Shown here: piece by piece, positions 18,747 to 28,468 of the stretch
How positions within the stretch are numbered: the first letter of the stretch is position 1
Layout of the letters: the number at the start of each line of letters is the position of its first letter
From: Chitinophagaceae bacterium
GTDB taxonomy: Bacteria; Bacteroidota; Bacteroidia; Chitinophagales; Chitinophagaceae
DNA length: 64,000 bases
NCBI GenBank assembly: GCA_019745155.1
Contig: JAIETM010000017.1
Coordinates: 1-64,000, forward strand
Direction of reading: 5' to 3'
Notes under the pieces: model-generated
Databases searched by the model: none
Seen by the model: only the letters and a program-made list of their open reading frames with translations
Told to the model about the DNA's origin: nothing
Program-made: the position numbers and the translations under genes

Positions 18747-21332
18747 TCACAAAGTTTCTAGATACTGTAAGAGCTCAGCCTCAGTCTTATACAGCACTTC
18801 CCGGGGTTTACTACCCAAGTTGGGGCCAACAATACCAGCAGCTTCCAACTGATCCATCAAACGGCCGGCTCGGTTATAGCCCAATTTCATTCTACGCTGT
18901 ATCAAAGAAGTACTACCCACTTGATTTTGAACAATTAATCGGGCTGCGTCTTCAAATAATGGATCACGATCACTGGCATCAAAGTCGCGCCCCTCGGCTT
19001 CTTTTTCATCCACATATTCTGGCAAGAGGAATGCCTGCGGATAGCCACGTTGATCGCCAATGAATTCTGCCACACGCTCAACTTCAGGTGTATCAACGAA
19101 AGCACACTGCAAACGCGTGATCTCACCATTATAACTAATGAGCATATCCCCTTTACCAATCAACTGCTCAGCACCACCTGCATCCAGAATAGTACGGCTA
19201 TCAATTTTAGAGGAAACTTTAAATGCAATACGTGCAGGGAAATTGGCTTTAATCGTACCTGTGATGATGTTTACAGAAGGACGCTGTGTAGCGATGATGA
19301 GGTGAATACCCACAGCACGAGCCAGCTGCGCCAAACGGGCAATCGGCATTTCCACTTCCTTACCTGCGGTCATGATCAAGTCTGCAAACTCATCCACCAC
19401 CAATACAATGAATGGCAGGTACTGATGTCCTTTCTCAGGATTCAATTTACGTGCTGTAAACTTATCGTTGTATTCACGGATGTTTCTGCAACCCGCTTCT
19501 TTCAATAAATCATATCTGTTATCCATTTCAATACACAAGGCATTCAGTGTATTGATCACTTTCTTAGTATCAGTAATAATGGCTTCTTCTTCTCCAGGCA
19601 ATTTGGCTAGGAAGTGCTTTTCAATCACACGATACAAACTCAATTCTACCTTCTTCGGATCAACCAATACAAACTTTAACTGCGAAGGATGCTTCTTATA
19701 TAACAGCGAAACCAACAATGTATTGATACCAACAGATTTACCCTGACCTGTAGCACCAGCCATGAGCAAGTGGGGCATGCTAGCTAGGTCGACAATAAAA
19801 TTCTCATTATCGATTTTCTTACCAATAGCGATCGGCAGCGAGAAATGGTTATTCTGGAATTTCTCAGAAGCCAATAAGCCACGCATACTCACTACCGACT
19901 TACGCAAATTGGGCACTTCAATACCAATAGTACCCTTGCCCGGAATAGGCGCGATAATACGAATACCCAATGCGGCCAAGCTTAACGCGATATCATCTTC
20001 CAGATTCTTGATTCGACTAATACGCACACCAGGAGCCGGTACAATTTCATACAAGGTTACTGTTGGCCCGATTGTAGCGCTGATACGCTGAATGGTGATA
20101 TCATAATTCTTCAGCGTAGCAATGATCTGGTTTTTATGTGTCTCCAACTCAGTTGGATCATGTACAATTTTATCGTTACTATGATTCTCCAACAAATCGA
20201 GTGAAGGATACTTATAATCTTTCAGATCAAGTGTTGCATCATATTTAGTGTCTAAACCCTTTCTGTTCACTGCTGCTGAAGCAACAACTGCTTCTTCGAT
20301 GCCTTCATTGATCTCCAACTCCATATCAGCATCTTCACTCTCTTCCTCTTCTTCGTATACTTCTTCTTCTGTTTCTTCAACGTCTTCTACAGATTCCTCT
20401 ACATCAAACGCTTCATTACCTAAATACAAATCATGCACGGTCTTAGTATCTGCGGGCGGAATTGTTGTGATAGGCGCAATAGCTTCTTCTTTTTCTACGA
20501 CATCAAAAGCGGGTTGTTCTGTTGCATTTTCTTTAGGCATGATGACAGAGATTGCACCACCATCATTCTTCAGACTATTCTGACTAATAGGTTCCTCAGG
20601 CATTGGAGGCTCTTGAAGGGGCTTGCCCGCTTCATCCCAATCCATCTTCACTGGCTCTGCTTCTGGTTCTGGCACAAAAGTCTCTTGTTTTTCAGCTGGC
20701 TTAATCCAGTTAAACTCTGGCCAATGGAATTGCGGATTGAAACGCCAAATAAAATAACTGAAGGATGCGAGGAACAATAAAGCACCAGTTCCTACCTGAC
20801 CAATCCACTTAATAAACCAACTATTCACCAACTCGCCTACAGCACCACCCCAACTAAATGCAGTATTGGGTGTAACAAATGCCATGGCCATGCTGATTAC
20901 CAGCAGACCAACCAATACATATTTGATGTTGCGAGAGAGATTGAATATTTTCTTACCAAAGAGTAGGTTGATACCCAGCACAAAAAAGAAAGTACAGAAT
21001 AAATAAGCTGCAATACCAAATCCATTGAACATGAATTGATGTGCCGCATACGCACCCAATACGCCCAAGAGGTTAGTTACTTTTACATCAGCAGTAGCAA
21101 AAATGCGTACACCAAATTGATGCACTTTATCCTGATCATCCTGCCAGGTAAATAAATAAGAGGTGAATGCGATAAACAGGAAAATACCAAAGAGCAGACT
21201 CACAGAGCCGAATATCTTGGTAGTACGTTCGTCTTTCACCACTTCGGCCACATTCACTTCTGCTTCCTTGTCAGGATTCAGTTGCTCAGGATCGGGTGGC
21301 GGAGGTGTTTTTTTTCTTAATGAATTGGCCAT
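18747..21332 (-). CDS. ftsK: DNA translocase FtsK/SpoIIIE
   Basis: 861 residues. ATP-driven translocase that clears and aligns chromosome ends at the division septum. Four membrane segments occupy about residues 35-200, then an acidic linker (about 215-350, very Glu-rich), then the motor: beta-like domain (IVPAPGVRISRIKNLEDDIALSLA), Walker A GATGQGKSVG (about 525), Walker B FIVLVVDEFADLI, and IATQRPSVNIITG. The C-terminal gamma winged helix (about 795-860: QRRMKLGYNRAGRLMDQLE) reads orientation sequences. Full length and intact. Confidence 0.97.
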   Translation of the reverse strand: MANSLRKKTPPPPDPEQLNPDKEAEVNVAEVVKDERTTKIFGSVSLLFGIFLFIAFTSYLFTWQDDQDKVHQFGVRIFATADVKVTNLLGVLGAYAAHQFMFNGFGIAAYLFCTFFFVLGINLLFGKKIFNLSRNIKYVLVGLLVISMAMAFVTPNTAFSWGGAVGELVNSWFIKWIGQVGTGALLFLASFSYFIWRFNPQFHWPEFNWIKPAEKQETFVPEPEAEPVKMDWDEAGKPLQEPPMPEEPISQNSLKNDGGAISVIMPKENATEQPAFDVVEKEEAIAPITTIPPADTKTVHDLYLGNEAFDVEESVEDVEETEEEVYEEEEESEDADMELEINEGIEEAVVASAAVNRKGLDTKYDATLDLKDYKYPSLDLLENHSNDKIVHDPTELETHKNQIIATLKNYDITIQRISATIGPTVTLYEIVPAPGVRISRIKNLEDDIALSLAALGIRIIAPIPGKGTIGIEVPNLRKSVVSMRGLLASEKFQNNHFSLPIAIGKKIDNENFIVDLASMPHLLMAGATGQGKSVGINTLLVSLLYKKHPSQLKFVLVDPKKVELSLYRVIEKHFLAKLPGEEEAIITDTKKVINTLNALCIEMDNRYDLLKEAGCRNIREYNDKFTARKLNPEKGHQYLPFIVLVVDEFADLIMTAGKEVEMPIARLAQLARAVGIHLIIATQRPSVNIITGTIKANFPARIAFKVSSKIDSRTILDAGGAEQLIGKGDMLISYNGEITRLQCAFVDTPEVERVAEFIGDQRGYPQAFLLPEYVDEKEAEGRDFDASDRDPLFEDAARLIVQNQVGSTSLIQRRMKLGYNRAGRLMDQLEAAGIVGPNLGSKPREVLYKTEAELLQYLETL

Positions 21333-21347
21333 GGGTACTCAGGTGTA

Positions 21348-21355
21348 CAAATATA
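21348..21355 (-). promoter_or_regulatory. Promoter -7 box (TATATTTG) for ftsK
   Basis: TATATTTG on the minus strand, 15 bases before the ftsK ATG at 21332; matches TAnnTTTG. No clear -33 TTG. Confidence 0.5.
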
Positions 21356-21441
21356 ACGTTTGCCCATACCCTATTCGTGTGAATGGCCTGCTGTGGATTT
21401 CTTTTCTGAGAACTAGCTAGAAATGTGTAGAAAGTGGATAA

Positions 21442-21828
21442 CTAGGCTTTTTTCACCCCTAATGCCAGTAAAACCCAACCGATAATAAAACAAAGTCCGC
21501 CTAAAGGCGTGATGGGACCAACCCAGGACAAGCCGCTTAAGACCAAACCAGTTTTTACGGTTAGCACATACAATGAGCCGCTAAATAGCAGGATGCCTGC
21601 AATAAAAAAGCGCCCAGCGTTGAGGATATATTTATTGGAATAGCTTGAATATAAAATACCTGCAAACAGCAAAGCCAAGACATGAAAGAATTGGTATTTC
21701 ACACCAGTTTCAAAAGTAGCAACAGCCTGCTCGCTAACCAATTCTTTCAGCTTATGTGCACCAAATGCCCCCAGTGCTACAGCCAGTGCACCTAGCCAAG
21801 CAGCTGTTTTGATGAATCCTTTATGCAT
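21442..21828 (-). CDS. DUF423 small membrane protein
   Basis: 128 residues with four predicted membrane segments. The N-terminal GALAVALGAFGAHKLKE and the C-terminal VGPITPLGGLCFIIGWVLLALG are hallmarks of the DUF423 (YgdD-like) family. Function is unknown. It overlaps the 3' end of aroK by 8 bases, so it is the last gene of the dehydrogenase-aroK-DUF423 operon. Confidence 0.92.
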   Translation of the reverse strand: MHKGFIKTAAWLGALAVALGAFGAHKLKELVSEQAVATFETGVKYQFFHVLALLFAGILYSSYSNKYILNAGRFFIAGILLFSGSLYVLTVKTGLVLSGLSWVGPITPLGGLCFIIGWVLLALGVKKA

Positions 21829-22327
21829 GAGATTGTATGATTTGCTGTAATGCTTTTAAACTGATGTCTTTGCCAGATATTCTATGAGCAGCCTGCCCAT
21901 AATATACTTCCCGCTCTGCACGCTTCTTTAACAAGAACGACTTTAACGCATCATCATTTAAGTCTCTGATAAGCGGACGATAAGCCTTCTCCGGCAATAA
22001 ACGCTCTACTAGCGTATCTACCGCTTCGTCTAACCAGATCGTAATACCCTGCTTATTCATCCAAGCCATGTTATCATGGAAACAAGGCGTACCACCACCA
22101 GTTGCTAGCACAAAGGCTTTCTTCTCCCCAAACCAACGCAAGAGTTTGGCTTCTGTTTTTCTAAAATAATCCTCCCCATCCTCATCGAATAGTTCAGCGA
22201 TGGTTTTGTCTTCCAGGTTCTCGATCAGACTATCCAAATCATAACCACCTGTCTTGAGCTTTTTCGCTAATTGCGTTGCCCAATAAGACTTCCCACTACC
22301 CATCAAACCAATCAAAAAAACCTTCAT
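21821..22327 (-). CDS. aroK: Shikimate kinase
   Basis: 168 residues. Phosphorylates shikimate in the chorismate pathway. P-loop GLMGSGKS (residues 7-14), the shikimate-binding Asp in GGYDLDSLIE, Arg in EDYFRKTEAKLL, and the GGGTPC Walker-B-like motif are all present; the lid region is LLPEKAYRPLI. It starts one base after the upstream acyl-CoA dehydrogenase gene and overlaps the next gene. Confidence 0.95.
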   Translation of the reverse strand: MKVFLIGLMGSGKSYWATQLAKKLKTGGYDLDSLIENLEDKTIAELFDEDGEDYFRKTEAKLLRWFGEKKAFVLATGGGTPCFHDNMAWMNKQGITIWLDEAVDTLVERLLPEKAYRPLIRDLNDDALKSFLLKKRAEREVYYGQAAHRISGKDISLKALQQIIQSHA

Positions 22328-22328
22328 C

Positions 22329-23513
22329 TTATTTGAATGCGTTATACCCTGTTACATCCATACCGGTAATCAATAAGTGTACATCATGTGTACCCTCATA
22401 TGTGATCACACTTTCCAGGTTCATCATGTGGCGCATGATGCTGTATTCTCCAGTGATACCCATACCGCCCAACATCTGACGTGCATCGCGGGCAATATTG
22501 GTGGCTATTTCACAGCTGTTACGTTTTGCCATACTGATTTGAGCCGGAGTAGCGCGACCTTCATTCATCAATACACCCAGACGCCATACCAATAATTGCG
22601 CTTTGGTGATTTCAGTAATCATCTCAGCCAGCTTTTTCTGCTGCAACTGAAATCCGCCAATCGGTCTGTCGAACTGCACACGCTCCATGCTGTAGCGCAA
22701 AGCAGTATCATAACAATCCATAGCCGCACCCAAAGCACCCCAGGCAATACCATAACGCGCTTTGGACAAACAGCTCAAAGGTCCCTTCAAGCCTTTCACG
22801 CCGGGTAAAATATTTTCTTTAGGCACTTTCACATTGTCGAATACCAACTCACCTGTTGCACTGGCACGTAAACTCCATTTGCCATGTGTGGTTGGTGTGG
22901 TAAACCCTTCCATTCCACGCTCTACTATGATACCCTGAATTTCACCGGCATCATTCTTTGCCCAAACCACAGCCACCTGTGCGAAGGGCGCATTGCTGAT
23001 CCACATTTTGGCGCCATTCAGAATCACATGATCACCGGCATCTTTAAAATTGGTGACCATGCCTGCAGGGTTACTACCATGATCAGGTTCTGTTAAACCA
23101 AAACAACCCAACCATTCACCGCTGCCGAGTTTTGGTAAGTATTTTCTTTTCTGTTCCTCGCTGCCATAAGCATAGATGGGGAACATCACCAATGAACCTT
23201 GTACAGAAGCAGTAGAACGAACACCGCTATCACCGCGCTCCAATTCCTGCATCATCAAACCATAGCTGATATAATCCAGACCACCACCCCCGTATTCAAC
23301 CGGCACGGTTGGACCAAAGCAACCCATTTCACCCAGCTGCTGCACAATATGCTGCGGAAACTCAGCACGCTGAGCATAATCTTCAATGATGGGCGAAATT
23401 TCCTTCTTCACATAATTGCGCACCGACTCGCGAATAAGCTTGTGCTCATCGGTCAGTAATTCATCAAGCAAATAGTAGTCGGGCGATTGGAATGTGTCTG
23501 TTCTGGCAGCCAT
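22329..23513 (-). CDS. gcdH: Acyl-CoA dehydrogenase, glutaryl-CoA dehydrogenase type
   Basis: 394 residues from the ATG at 23513 (MAARTDT). Oxidative decarboxylation of glutaryl-CoA to crotonyl-CoA in lysine and tryptophan breakdown. The segment RSTASVQGSLVMFPIYAYGS, with the substrate-binding Arg and Ser, and GCFGLTEPDHGSNP match glutaryl-CoA dehydrogenases rather than short-chain enzymes. The catalytic Glu lies in VITYEGTHDVH near the C-terminus, and the FAD-contacting GGMGITGEY is present. The upstream frame to 23585 has a promoter box within it, so the shorter start is preferred. First gene of an operon with aroK and DUF423. Confidence 0.9.
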   Translation of the reverse strand: MAARTDTFQSPDYYLLDELLTDEHKLIRESVRNYVKKEISPIIEDYAQRAEFPQHIVQQLGEMGCFGPTVPVEYGGGGLDYISYGLMMQELERGDSGVRSTASVQGSLVMFPIYAYGSEEQKRKYLPKLGSGEWLGCFGLTEPDHGSNPAGMVTNFKDAGDHVILNGAKMWISNAPFAQVAVVWAKNDAGEIQGIIVERGMEGFTTPTTHGKWSLRASATGELVFDNVKVPKENILPGVKGLKGPLSCLSKARYGIAWGALGAAMDCYDTALRYSMERVQFDRPIGGFQLQQKKLAEMITEITKAQLLVWRLGVLMNEGRATPAQISMAKRNSCEIATNIARDARQMLGGMGITGEYSIMRHMMNLESVITYEGTHDVHLLITGMDVTGYNAFK

Positions 23514-23550
23514 GATCGTTCTTTTTAGCGTTGTTAAGGGCTTTGCGCTG

Positions 23551-23558
23551 CAAAAATA
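23551..23558 (-). promoter_or_regulatory. Possible -7 box (TATTTTTG) for the gcdH-aroK operon
   Basis: TATTTTTG on the minus strand, 37 bases before the ATG at 23513. It fits TAnnTTTG, but no -33 element is visible. Confidence 0.35.
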
Positions 23559-23679
23559 GGTGTCGGATGCCAGCTGCTGACGCATTCTTCAGCTTATTTT
23601 AGGTCTGAAGGGTATTACCGTTCAACAAAGTGGAGGTACATCATGCTGCTACTTTCTTAAATTACTTCAAAATCTACAC

Positions 23680-24090
23680 ATGAAACCCCTACTGCTGTTG
23701 ACAATGATGGGTTTTTATAGCCTATCCAATGCACAAAAAACAACCACACAACCCAAGCCTATTGAGCAAATCAGGAAATACTATTTCGTCATGCTCACAA
23801 AAGGGCCAAAGCGTGATCAGGATTCAGTAACTGCTATAACCATCCAAAAAGGCCATATCGCCAATATTGATAAGCTGTATTATGAAGGCAAGATTAAAGT
23901 AGCCGGCCCCTTCGGTGAGTCTGGTGATTGGCAGGGTATTTTCATTTTTGATTGCGCCACTAAAGAAGAAGTAGAAAAACTACTGCAGACAGACCCAGCC
24001 ATTAGCTCAGGCAGATTAAACTATATCGTCAAGCCTTGGTATACAGCACCGATGGGTAGTTTTGTACCGGGTATACCAAAGAAGGAATAA
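23680..24090 (+). CDS. Secreted YciI-like domain protein
   Basis: 136 residues with a signal peptide ending in SNAQ. The mature part has the YCII pattern: YYFVMLTKGPKRDQ, a His in KGHIANIDKLYYEGKIKVAGPFGE, then IFIFDCATKEEVEKLLQTDPAI and a C-terminal VKPWY. YciI-like proteins have a ferredoxin-like fold with a conserved His-Asp pair and mostly unknown roles. Export is unusual for the family at large. Single gene ending at a strong terminator. Confidence 0.87.
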   Translation: MKPLLLLTMMGFYSLSNAQKTTTQPKPIEQIRKYYFVMLTKGPKRDQDSVTAITIQKGHIANIDKLYYEGKIKVAGPFGESGDWQGIFIFDCATKEEVEKLLQTDPAISSGRLNYIVKPWYTAPMGSFVPGIPKKE

Positions 24091-24091
24091 C

Positions 24092-24125
24092 AAAAATCCC
24101 CCTGCAGTACTGCAGGGGGATTTTT
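24092..24125. terminator. Bidirectional terminator
   Basis: A perfect 34-base palindrome: 15-bp arms starting AAAAATCCCCC and ending GGGGGATTTTT around a GTAC centre. It sits at the convergent junction of the YciI-like and S9 peptidase genes. Confidence 0.92.
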
Positions 24126-24140
24126 AATTTAATGGAGTGA

Positions 24141-26639
24141 TTACCCTCTTCTCTGTTGCTTATTCGTTTGCTCTACTTCTTTGTTGATTTCTTCCACATC
24201 TACCTTACGTGATTTATTATCACCCATCAGGTGCTCTGTGAAATAATCTGCCATACGCCAGAAGAAGTACTCCGTCATATCACCAAAACCGTGACGCTGC
24301 GTAGGTAATACCACCATATCAAAACGCTTATTGGCTTTGATCAATGCATTCACCACACGCATGGTATTGGCAGGATGCACGTTGTTATCAATCTCACCAT
24401 GCGCTAGCATCAATCTACCTTTCAGGTTTTTCGCAAGCTCTGGATTTTTATCAATGTTGTACTGGAAAGTAGTGTCACCTTTATCGCTGATGATTTCTTT
24501 TACGCCATGGTGCTTTTCACTCCACCATCTGTTGTAGATGGAGTTATCATGGTTACCGGCAGAAGAAACAGCTACCTTAAAGAAGTCAGGATATACCAAC
24601 ATAGCAGCAGTACTCATAAAGCCACCACCTGAGTGACCATGAATACCCACTTTAGTAATGTCTAAGAACTTATGGCGATCAGCCAGTTGTTCTGCAACAG
24701 CTTTCTTATCGGCCAAACCATAATCGCGCAGATTACCGTAACCATAATTGTGGTACCACTTGCTACGGCTTGGGTGACCACCTCTGTTACCCAACGTTAC
24801 TACTACAAAACCCAGCTGCGCCAGACGATCTGTACGATCCATACCGCGGCTGAATGCTTTATTCACAGCTTCTGTTTGCGGACCAGGATACACATACTCA
24901 ACGATGGGATATTTCTTGGTGCTGTCGAAATCAAAAGGCTTATACATGACACCATAGATATCAGTGATGCCATCATCTGCTTTGGCTTTGAATGGTTCAG
25001 GGAACTTATAGCCTGCTGCGAACAAGCTGCTCAGATCAGCTGTTTCTAAATCCAAAATCTTTCTGCCATCAGCAGCGAACAATACTGATTTAGGTACCGT
25101 ATTTACGCGAGAGAAATTGTTCACTACATAACGGCTGTTGTCATCCATGCTGGGTGAATGATCAAAATCACCAGGCGTTAACAATTTCAAACCTGTACCA
25201 TCAAAATTAATGCGGTAAGCATGCAGGTAATATGGATCTTCATTGGCTTCTTTACCATTAGCAGAGAAATACAATACGCGGTTCTTTTCATCAATACCGA
25301 GAATATCTTCACAATGCCAAGCACCTGAAGTGATTTGATTTTTCAGTTTACCATTTTCATCGTAGAGATAGAAATGACCCCATCCATCATCTTCACTCCA
25401 CTGAATCAATTCCTTACCACCATTCACTAAACCGGGGCGTTTGATTTCAACATAGGTATTCAAACGCTCTTCAATCAAAGTCTTCACATCACCAGTTTGC
25501 ACATTGACCAAACAAAGATCAATACGCTTGAGATCGCGACTGGTTCTGCTGAAATAAAACTGATTACCATTCCCCAACCAAATGGCAGGGCGATAATCAT
25601 CATCTCTATTGCTCATTTTGGCAGGCTCAGACCATACACTCACATCCTGATCTTTGAACATGCCTACTGAAATTTCGCGAGAAGTTTTAGCTGCAAGATC
25701 AAACACCAGCAAATGCTCTACAGGTGCATCTTTCTCACCAGGCATCCAGTACTTATAGGTTTCCAAAGTTGGGCGTGGATCAGCGATGCTGTTAATCACC
25801 CAGAGGTCTTTTACTTTTCTGTTGTCAACACGATTTAATGCGAAGTATTTAGAATCGGGCGACCAGAATACAAATACTGGTCTGCGCTTCATTTTGTTTT
25901 TCTCTTTGTCAACATTGCTGTCGCCAGAGCCAGACAGGTTACCATCATTGTAGTAGCCAAAGTTTTCAATACCATCTTTGGTTAACTGATAATCTACAAT
26001 GGTGCTATCATCTTCATTTTTGACAGCTTTCTCATAGTTGGCTTTATCCATCCAGTAGAGATTGTTGTTTCTACCAAACAGAATGATATTGCCATCAGGA
26101 GAAATATTCGCCCAGCTTGGCTTACGCTTTGGCTTTTTGAAATCGTTCAGTTCTACGAGTTCACCAGTATTGATATTGTACTCAAAATAGAACACCTTCT
26201 TTTCTTTTACAGGAGGTGTACCTTTTTTGGCTGTAGAATCTTTCTTCTCGATTTCTTTGGTGCTCTTCACCTCAAACTGAATCCAGTTTTCATCGCGTAC
26301 AAAACGCATACTGTCGATATTCAGGTGCTGGGCATCCATTGGATCATCCGTAATGCGCGTAAGCTTGGCAGCCAATGCAGCATTATCAAACAATACTTTC
26401 TTCTCACCCTTGGCTGCATCTACGATATACCACTTCTTACCTTCTGTGGTTTGATACATATACCAGAAGCGATCAGATTTCTTCAACCAATGCGGATCGA
26501 CGGCCGTACTAAAGACCATCTTTTCCAGCTTTTTAGGAGAGAAACGTGCGGCCAATGCATAATTGGCTTCTGAAACGGGGGTTTGGGCTTGTAGCGCCAA
26601 TCCGAATACGAGCAAAACTGCCACGAACAAGGATCTCAT
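24141..26639 (-). CDS. S9-family (dipeptidyl peptidase IV-like) serine peptidase
   Basis: 832 residues from the ATG at 26639, giving a signal peptide ending in ALQAQ. The N-terminal two thirds are a beta-propeller (repeated blades such as VFVFWSPDSKYFALNRVD and WANISPDGNIILFG), and the C-terminal 250 residues are an alpha/beta-hydrolase. Catalytic Ser lies in IHGHSGGGFMST, Asp in HGEIDNNVHP and His in TQRHGFGDM. These enzymes remove dipeptides or cleave after Pro from short peptides in the periplasm. The C-terminus is basic and Gln-rich. Confidence 0.94.
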   Translation of the reverse strand: MRSLFVAVLLVFGLALQAQTPVSEANYALAARFSPKKLEKMVFSTAVDPHWLKKSDRFWYMYQTTEGKKWYIVDAAKGEKKVLFDNAALAAKLTRITDDPMDAQHLNIDSMRFVRDENWIQFEVKSTKEIEKKDSTAKKGTPPVKEKKVFYFEYNINTGELVELNDFKKPKRKPSWANISPDGNIILFGRNNNLYWMDKANYEKAVKNEDDSTIVDYQLTKDGIENFGYYNDGNLSGSGDSNVDKEKNKMKRRPVFVFWSPDSKYFALNRVDNRKVKDLWVINSIADPRPTLETYKYWMPGEKDAPVEHLLVFDLAAKTSREISVGMFKDQDVSVWSEPAKMSNRDDDYRPAIWLGNGNQFYFSRTSRDLKRIDLCLVNVQTGDVKTLIEERLNTYVEIKRPGLVNGGKELIQWSEDDGWGHFYLYDENGKLKNQITSGAWHCEDILGIDEKNRVLYFSANGKEANEDPYYLHAYRINFDGTGLKLLTPGDFDHSPSMDDNSRYVVNNFSRVNTVPKSVLFAADGRKILDLETADLSSLFAAGYKFPEPFKAKADDGITDIYGVMYKPFDFDSTKKYPIVEYVYPGPQTEAVNKAFSRGMDRTDRLAQLGFVVVTLGNRGGHPSRSKWYHNYGYGNLRDYGLADKKAVAEQLADRHKFLDITKVGIHGHSGGGFMSTAAMLVYPDFFKVAVSSAGNHDNSIYNRWWSEKHHGVKEIISDKGDTTFQYNIDKNPELAKNLKGRLMLAHGEIDNNVHPANTMRVVNALIKANKRFDMVVLPTQRHGFGDMTEYFFWRMADYFTEHLMGDNKSRKVDVEEINKEVEQTNKQQRRG

Positions 26640-26720
26640 ATGCGATTGATTTTGGGGCAATGAAAATAGGCCTTTCGTTTGTTGAAACGGTACCATTTAT
26701 CAAAAAATCAATTGCAGCAC

Positions 26721-26728
26721 TTACTTTG
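26721..26728 (+). promoter_or_regulatory. Possible -7 box (TTACTTTG) for kynU
   Basis: TTACTTTG, one base off TAnnTTTG, ends 16 bases before the kynU ATG. The same TTnCTTTG at the same 16-base distance occurs before kynA and before the gene at 62030. Confidence 0.4.
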
Positions 26729-26744
26729 CAGGAAATATTGGACG

Positions 26745-28007
26745 ATGGCCCCATTTGAAGCAAGTCTCGATTATGCACGCAAAGCGGATCAGGCAGATGC
26801 CCTACACCATTTTAAAGCGCAGTTCCACTTTCCGCACCATAATGGTAAAGAAGTCATTTATTTCTGCGGCAACTCGCTGGGCTTACAGCCAAAATCTGCG
26901 CATGCTGCCATAGAAACAGAGTTAAAGACTTGGCGCGAGCAAGCGGTAGGTGGCTATTTCAATGGTGCCAATCCTTGGTTGTACTATCAGGATTATTGCA
27001 AACCGGCGCTGGCCAAAATCATGGGCGCATCTAATGAAGAGATCACTGTGATGAATGCCCTTACGGTGAACATGCACCTGATGATGCTGAGCTTCTACAA
27101 GCCAACACCTACCCGATACAAGATCATGTTGGAAGCAGGTGCATTTCCATCTGATCAATATGCAGTAGAAACCCAGGCCAAACATCATGGATTCAATCCC
27201 GATGATGCCATCATTGAAATTTTCCCTCGTGCAGGAGAAAAAACACTGCGCACAGAAGATATTCTGCAAGCGATTGAAGAACATAAAGACAGTCTAGCCC
27301 TGACTATTTTTGGTGGCATCAATTATTACACCGGACAATTCTTCGATATTCCCACCATCACCAAAGCCGCACAAGCTGCGGGCGCTATTGCCGGTTGGGA
27401 TTTGGCACACGTAGCAGGTAATATTCCATTGCAGTTGCATGATTGGCAGGTTGATTTTGCCATCTGGTGTAGTTATAAATATTTGAATGCCGGCCCGGGT
27501 GCAGTGGGCGGTGTATTCGTACACAACAAACATGCCCAACAAACAGATGTAAACAGAATGGCTGGCTGGTGGGGCAATGATGAAAAGACACGCTTTAAAA
27601 TGGAGAAAGGTTTTTATGCCAAACCAGATGCCAGTGGCTGGAACATCAGTACCGCACAAGTCTTCAATACGGTTTGCTTGAAAGCATCATTGGAATTATT
27701 CGATCAAGCAGATATACTTGCACTACGTGCCAAGAGTATTCAGTTGACAAACTACCTGGAGTTTCTTTTGCAGCAATTACCTAATCTGCAATTTGAAATC
27801 ATCACACCTGCAGACCCGGCACAACGTGGTGCGCAATTGAGTTTGTATTTCCCCAATAACGGCAAAGCCATTCACCAGAAAATGATCGAAAGCGGCATCA
27901 TTGTAGATTACCGTGAACCTGGTGTTATCCGCGTAGCACCTGCACCGCTGTATTGTAGTTTTGAAGACGTCTATATATTCTACGAAATTTTAAAAACTAA
28001 CTTTTAA
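26745..28007 (+). CDS. kynU: Kynureninase
   Basis: 420 residues from the ATG at 26745 (MAPFEASL). PLP enzyme that cleaves kynurenine or 3-hydroxykynurenine to (hydroxy)anthranilate and alanine. Family signs are YFCGNSLGLQPKSA, VGGYFNGANPW, NALTVNMHLMM, GWDLAHVAGNIPL and the PLP lysine in WCSYKYLNAGPGAVGG (Lys245), then MAGWWGNDEKTRFKM. Length matches known kynureninases. kynA lies 3.7 kb downstream on the same strand, but unrelated genes lie between, so they are not one operon. Confidence 0.97.
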   Translation: MAPFEASLDYARKADQADALHHFKAQFHFPHHNGKEVIYFCGNSLGLQPKSAHAAIETELKTWREQAVGGYFNGANPWLYYQDYCKPALAKIMGASNEEITVMNALTVNMHLMMLSFYKPTPTRYKIMLEAGAFPSDQYAVETQAKHHGFNPDDAIIEIFPRAGEKTLRTEDILQAIEEHKDSLALTIFGGINYYTGQFFDIPTITKAAQAAGAIAGWDLAHVAGNIPLQLHDWQVDFAIWCSYKYLNAGPGAVGGVFVHNKHAQQTDVNRMAGWWGNDEKTRFKMEKGFYAKPDASGWNISTAQVFNTVCLKASLELFDQADILALRAKSIQLTNYLEFLLQQLPNLQFEIITPADPAQRGAQLSLYFPNNGKAIHQKMIESGIIVDYREPGVIRVAPAPLYCSFEDVYIFYEILKTNF

Positions 28008-28058
28008 ATAAATTCGAGGGACGAATATCGAAAACCGAAAAGTCGTAAAAATTACTGC

Positions 28059-28415
28059 ATGGCTGCTCAAAACAAATATGCGGTTTTGGAAGAACGATGT
28101 TTAGCTTTCTCACTTAATGTGAAAAGTTTTCGTAAACGGTTTCCTTATGATTTTATTGAGAAAGAATATATCAGACAGTTAATCAGATCAGCAGGATCAG
28201 TGGCTGCCAACTACCTTGAAGCGAATGAGCATCTAGGCCCTAATGATCTTAAAATGCGGCTTAGAATTGCTAAAAAAGAAGCTAAGGAATCTATTCTTTG
28301 GCTCAAGCATCTTGAAACTGATCAAAAACAAATAGAAGAGACAAGAAATGCCTTAATCAAAGAAGCTATTGAGCTGATGAACATATTTGGTGCCATTTTA
28401 AAGAAACTTGATTAG
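28059..28415 (+). CDS. Four-helix-bundle protein (S23/23S rRNA IVP family)
   Basis: 118 residues, almost all helical. The pattern IEKEYIRQLIRSAGSVAANYLEAN, then DLKMRLRIAKKEAKESILWL, is typical of the four-helix-bundle family named after proteins encoded in 23S rRNA intervening sequences. Free-standing copies are common in Bacteroidota and of unknown function; in some cases they associate with diversity-generating retroelements, but no reverse transcriptase is present here. Lies 51 bases after kynU and 53 before the SGNH gene. Confidence 0.9.
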   Translation: MAAQNKYAVLEERCLAFSLNVKSFRKRFPYDFIEKEYIRQLIRSAGSVAANYLEANEHLGPNDLKMRLRIAKKEAKESILWLKHLETDQKQIEETRNALIKEAIELMNIFGAILKKLD

Positions 28416-28468
28416 TTGATATAGATTTTCGTTTTTCTTATCTCAACGCTCGACCCTACCTTTAAGTT

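Noticed and set aside
21424-21440. A DnaA-box-like TTATCCACT near 21432
   Set aside because: A single copy with one mismatch and no AT-rich unwinding region or cluster; not an origin.
24141-26639. The S9 peptidase motif GHSGGG as a defective active site
   Set aside because: The GxSxG core, Asp and His are all present; variation beside the Ser is common in Bacteroidota members.
28059-28415. The four-helix-bundle gene as part of a diversity-generating retroelement
   Set aside because: No reverse transcriptase, template repeat or variable target gene lies nearby.
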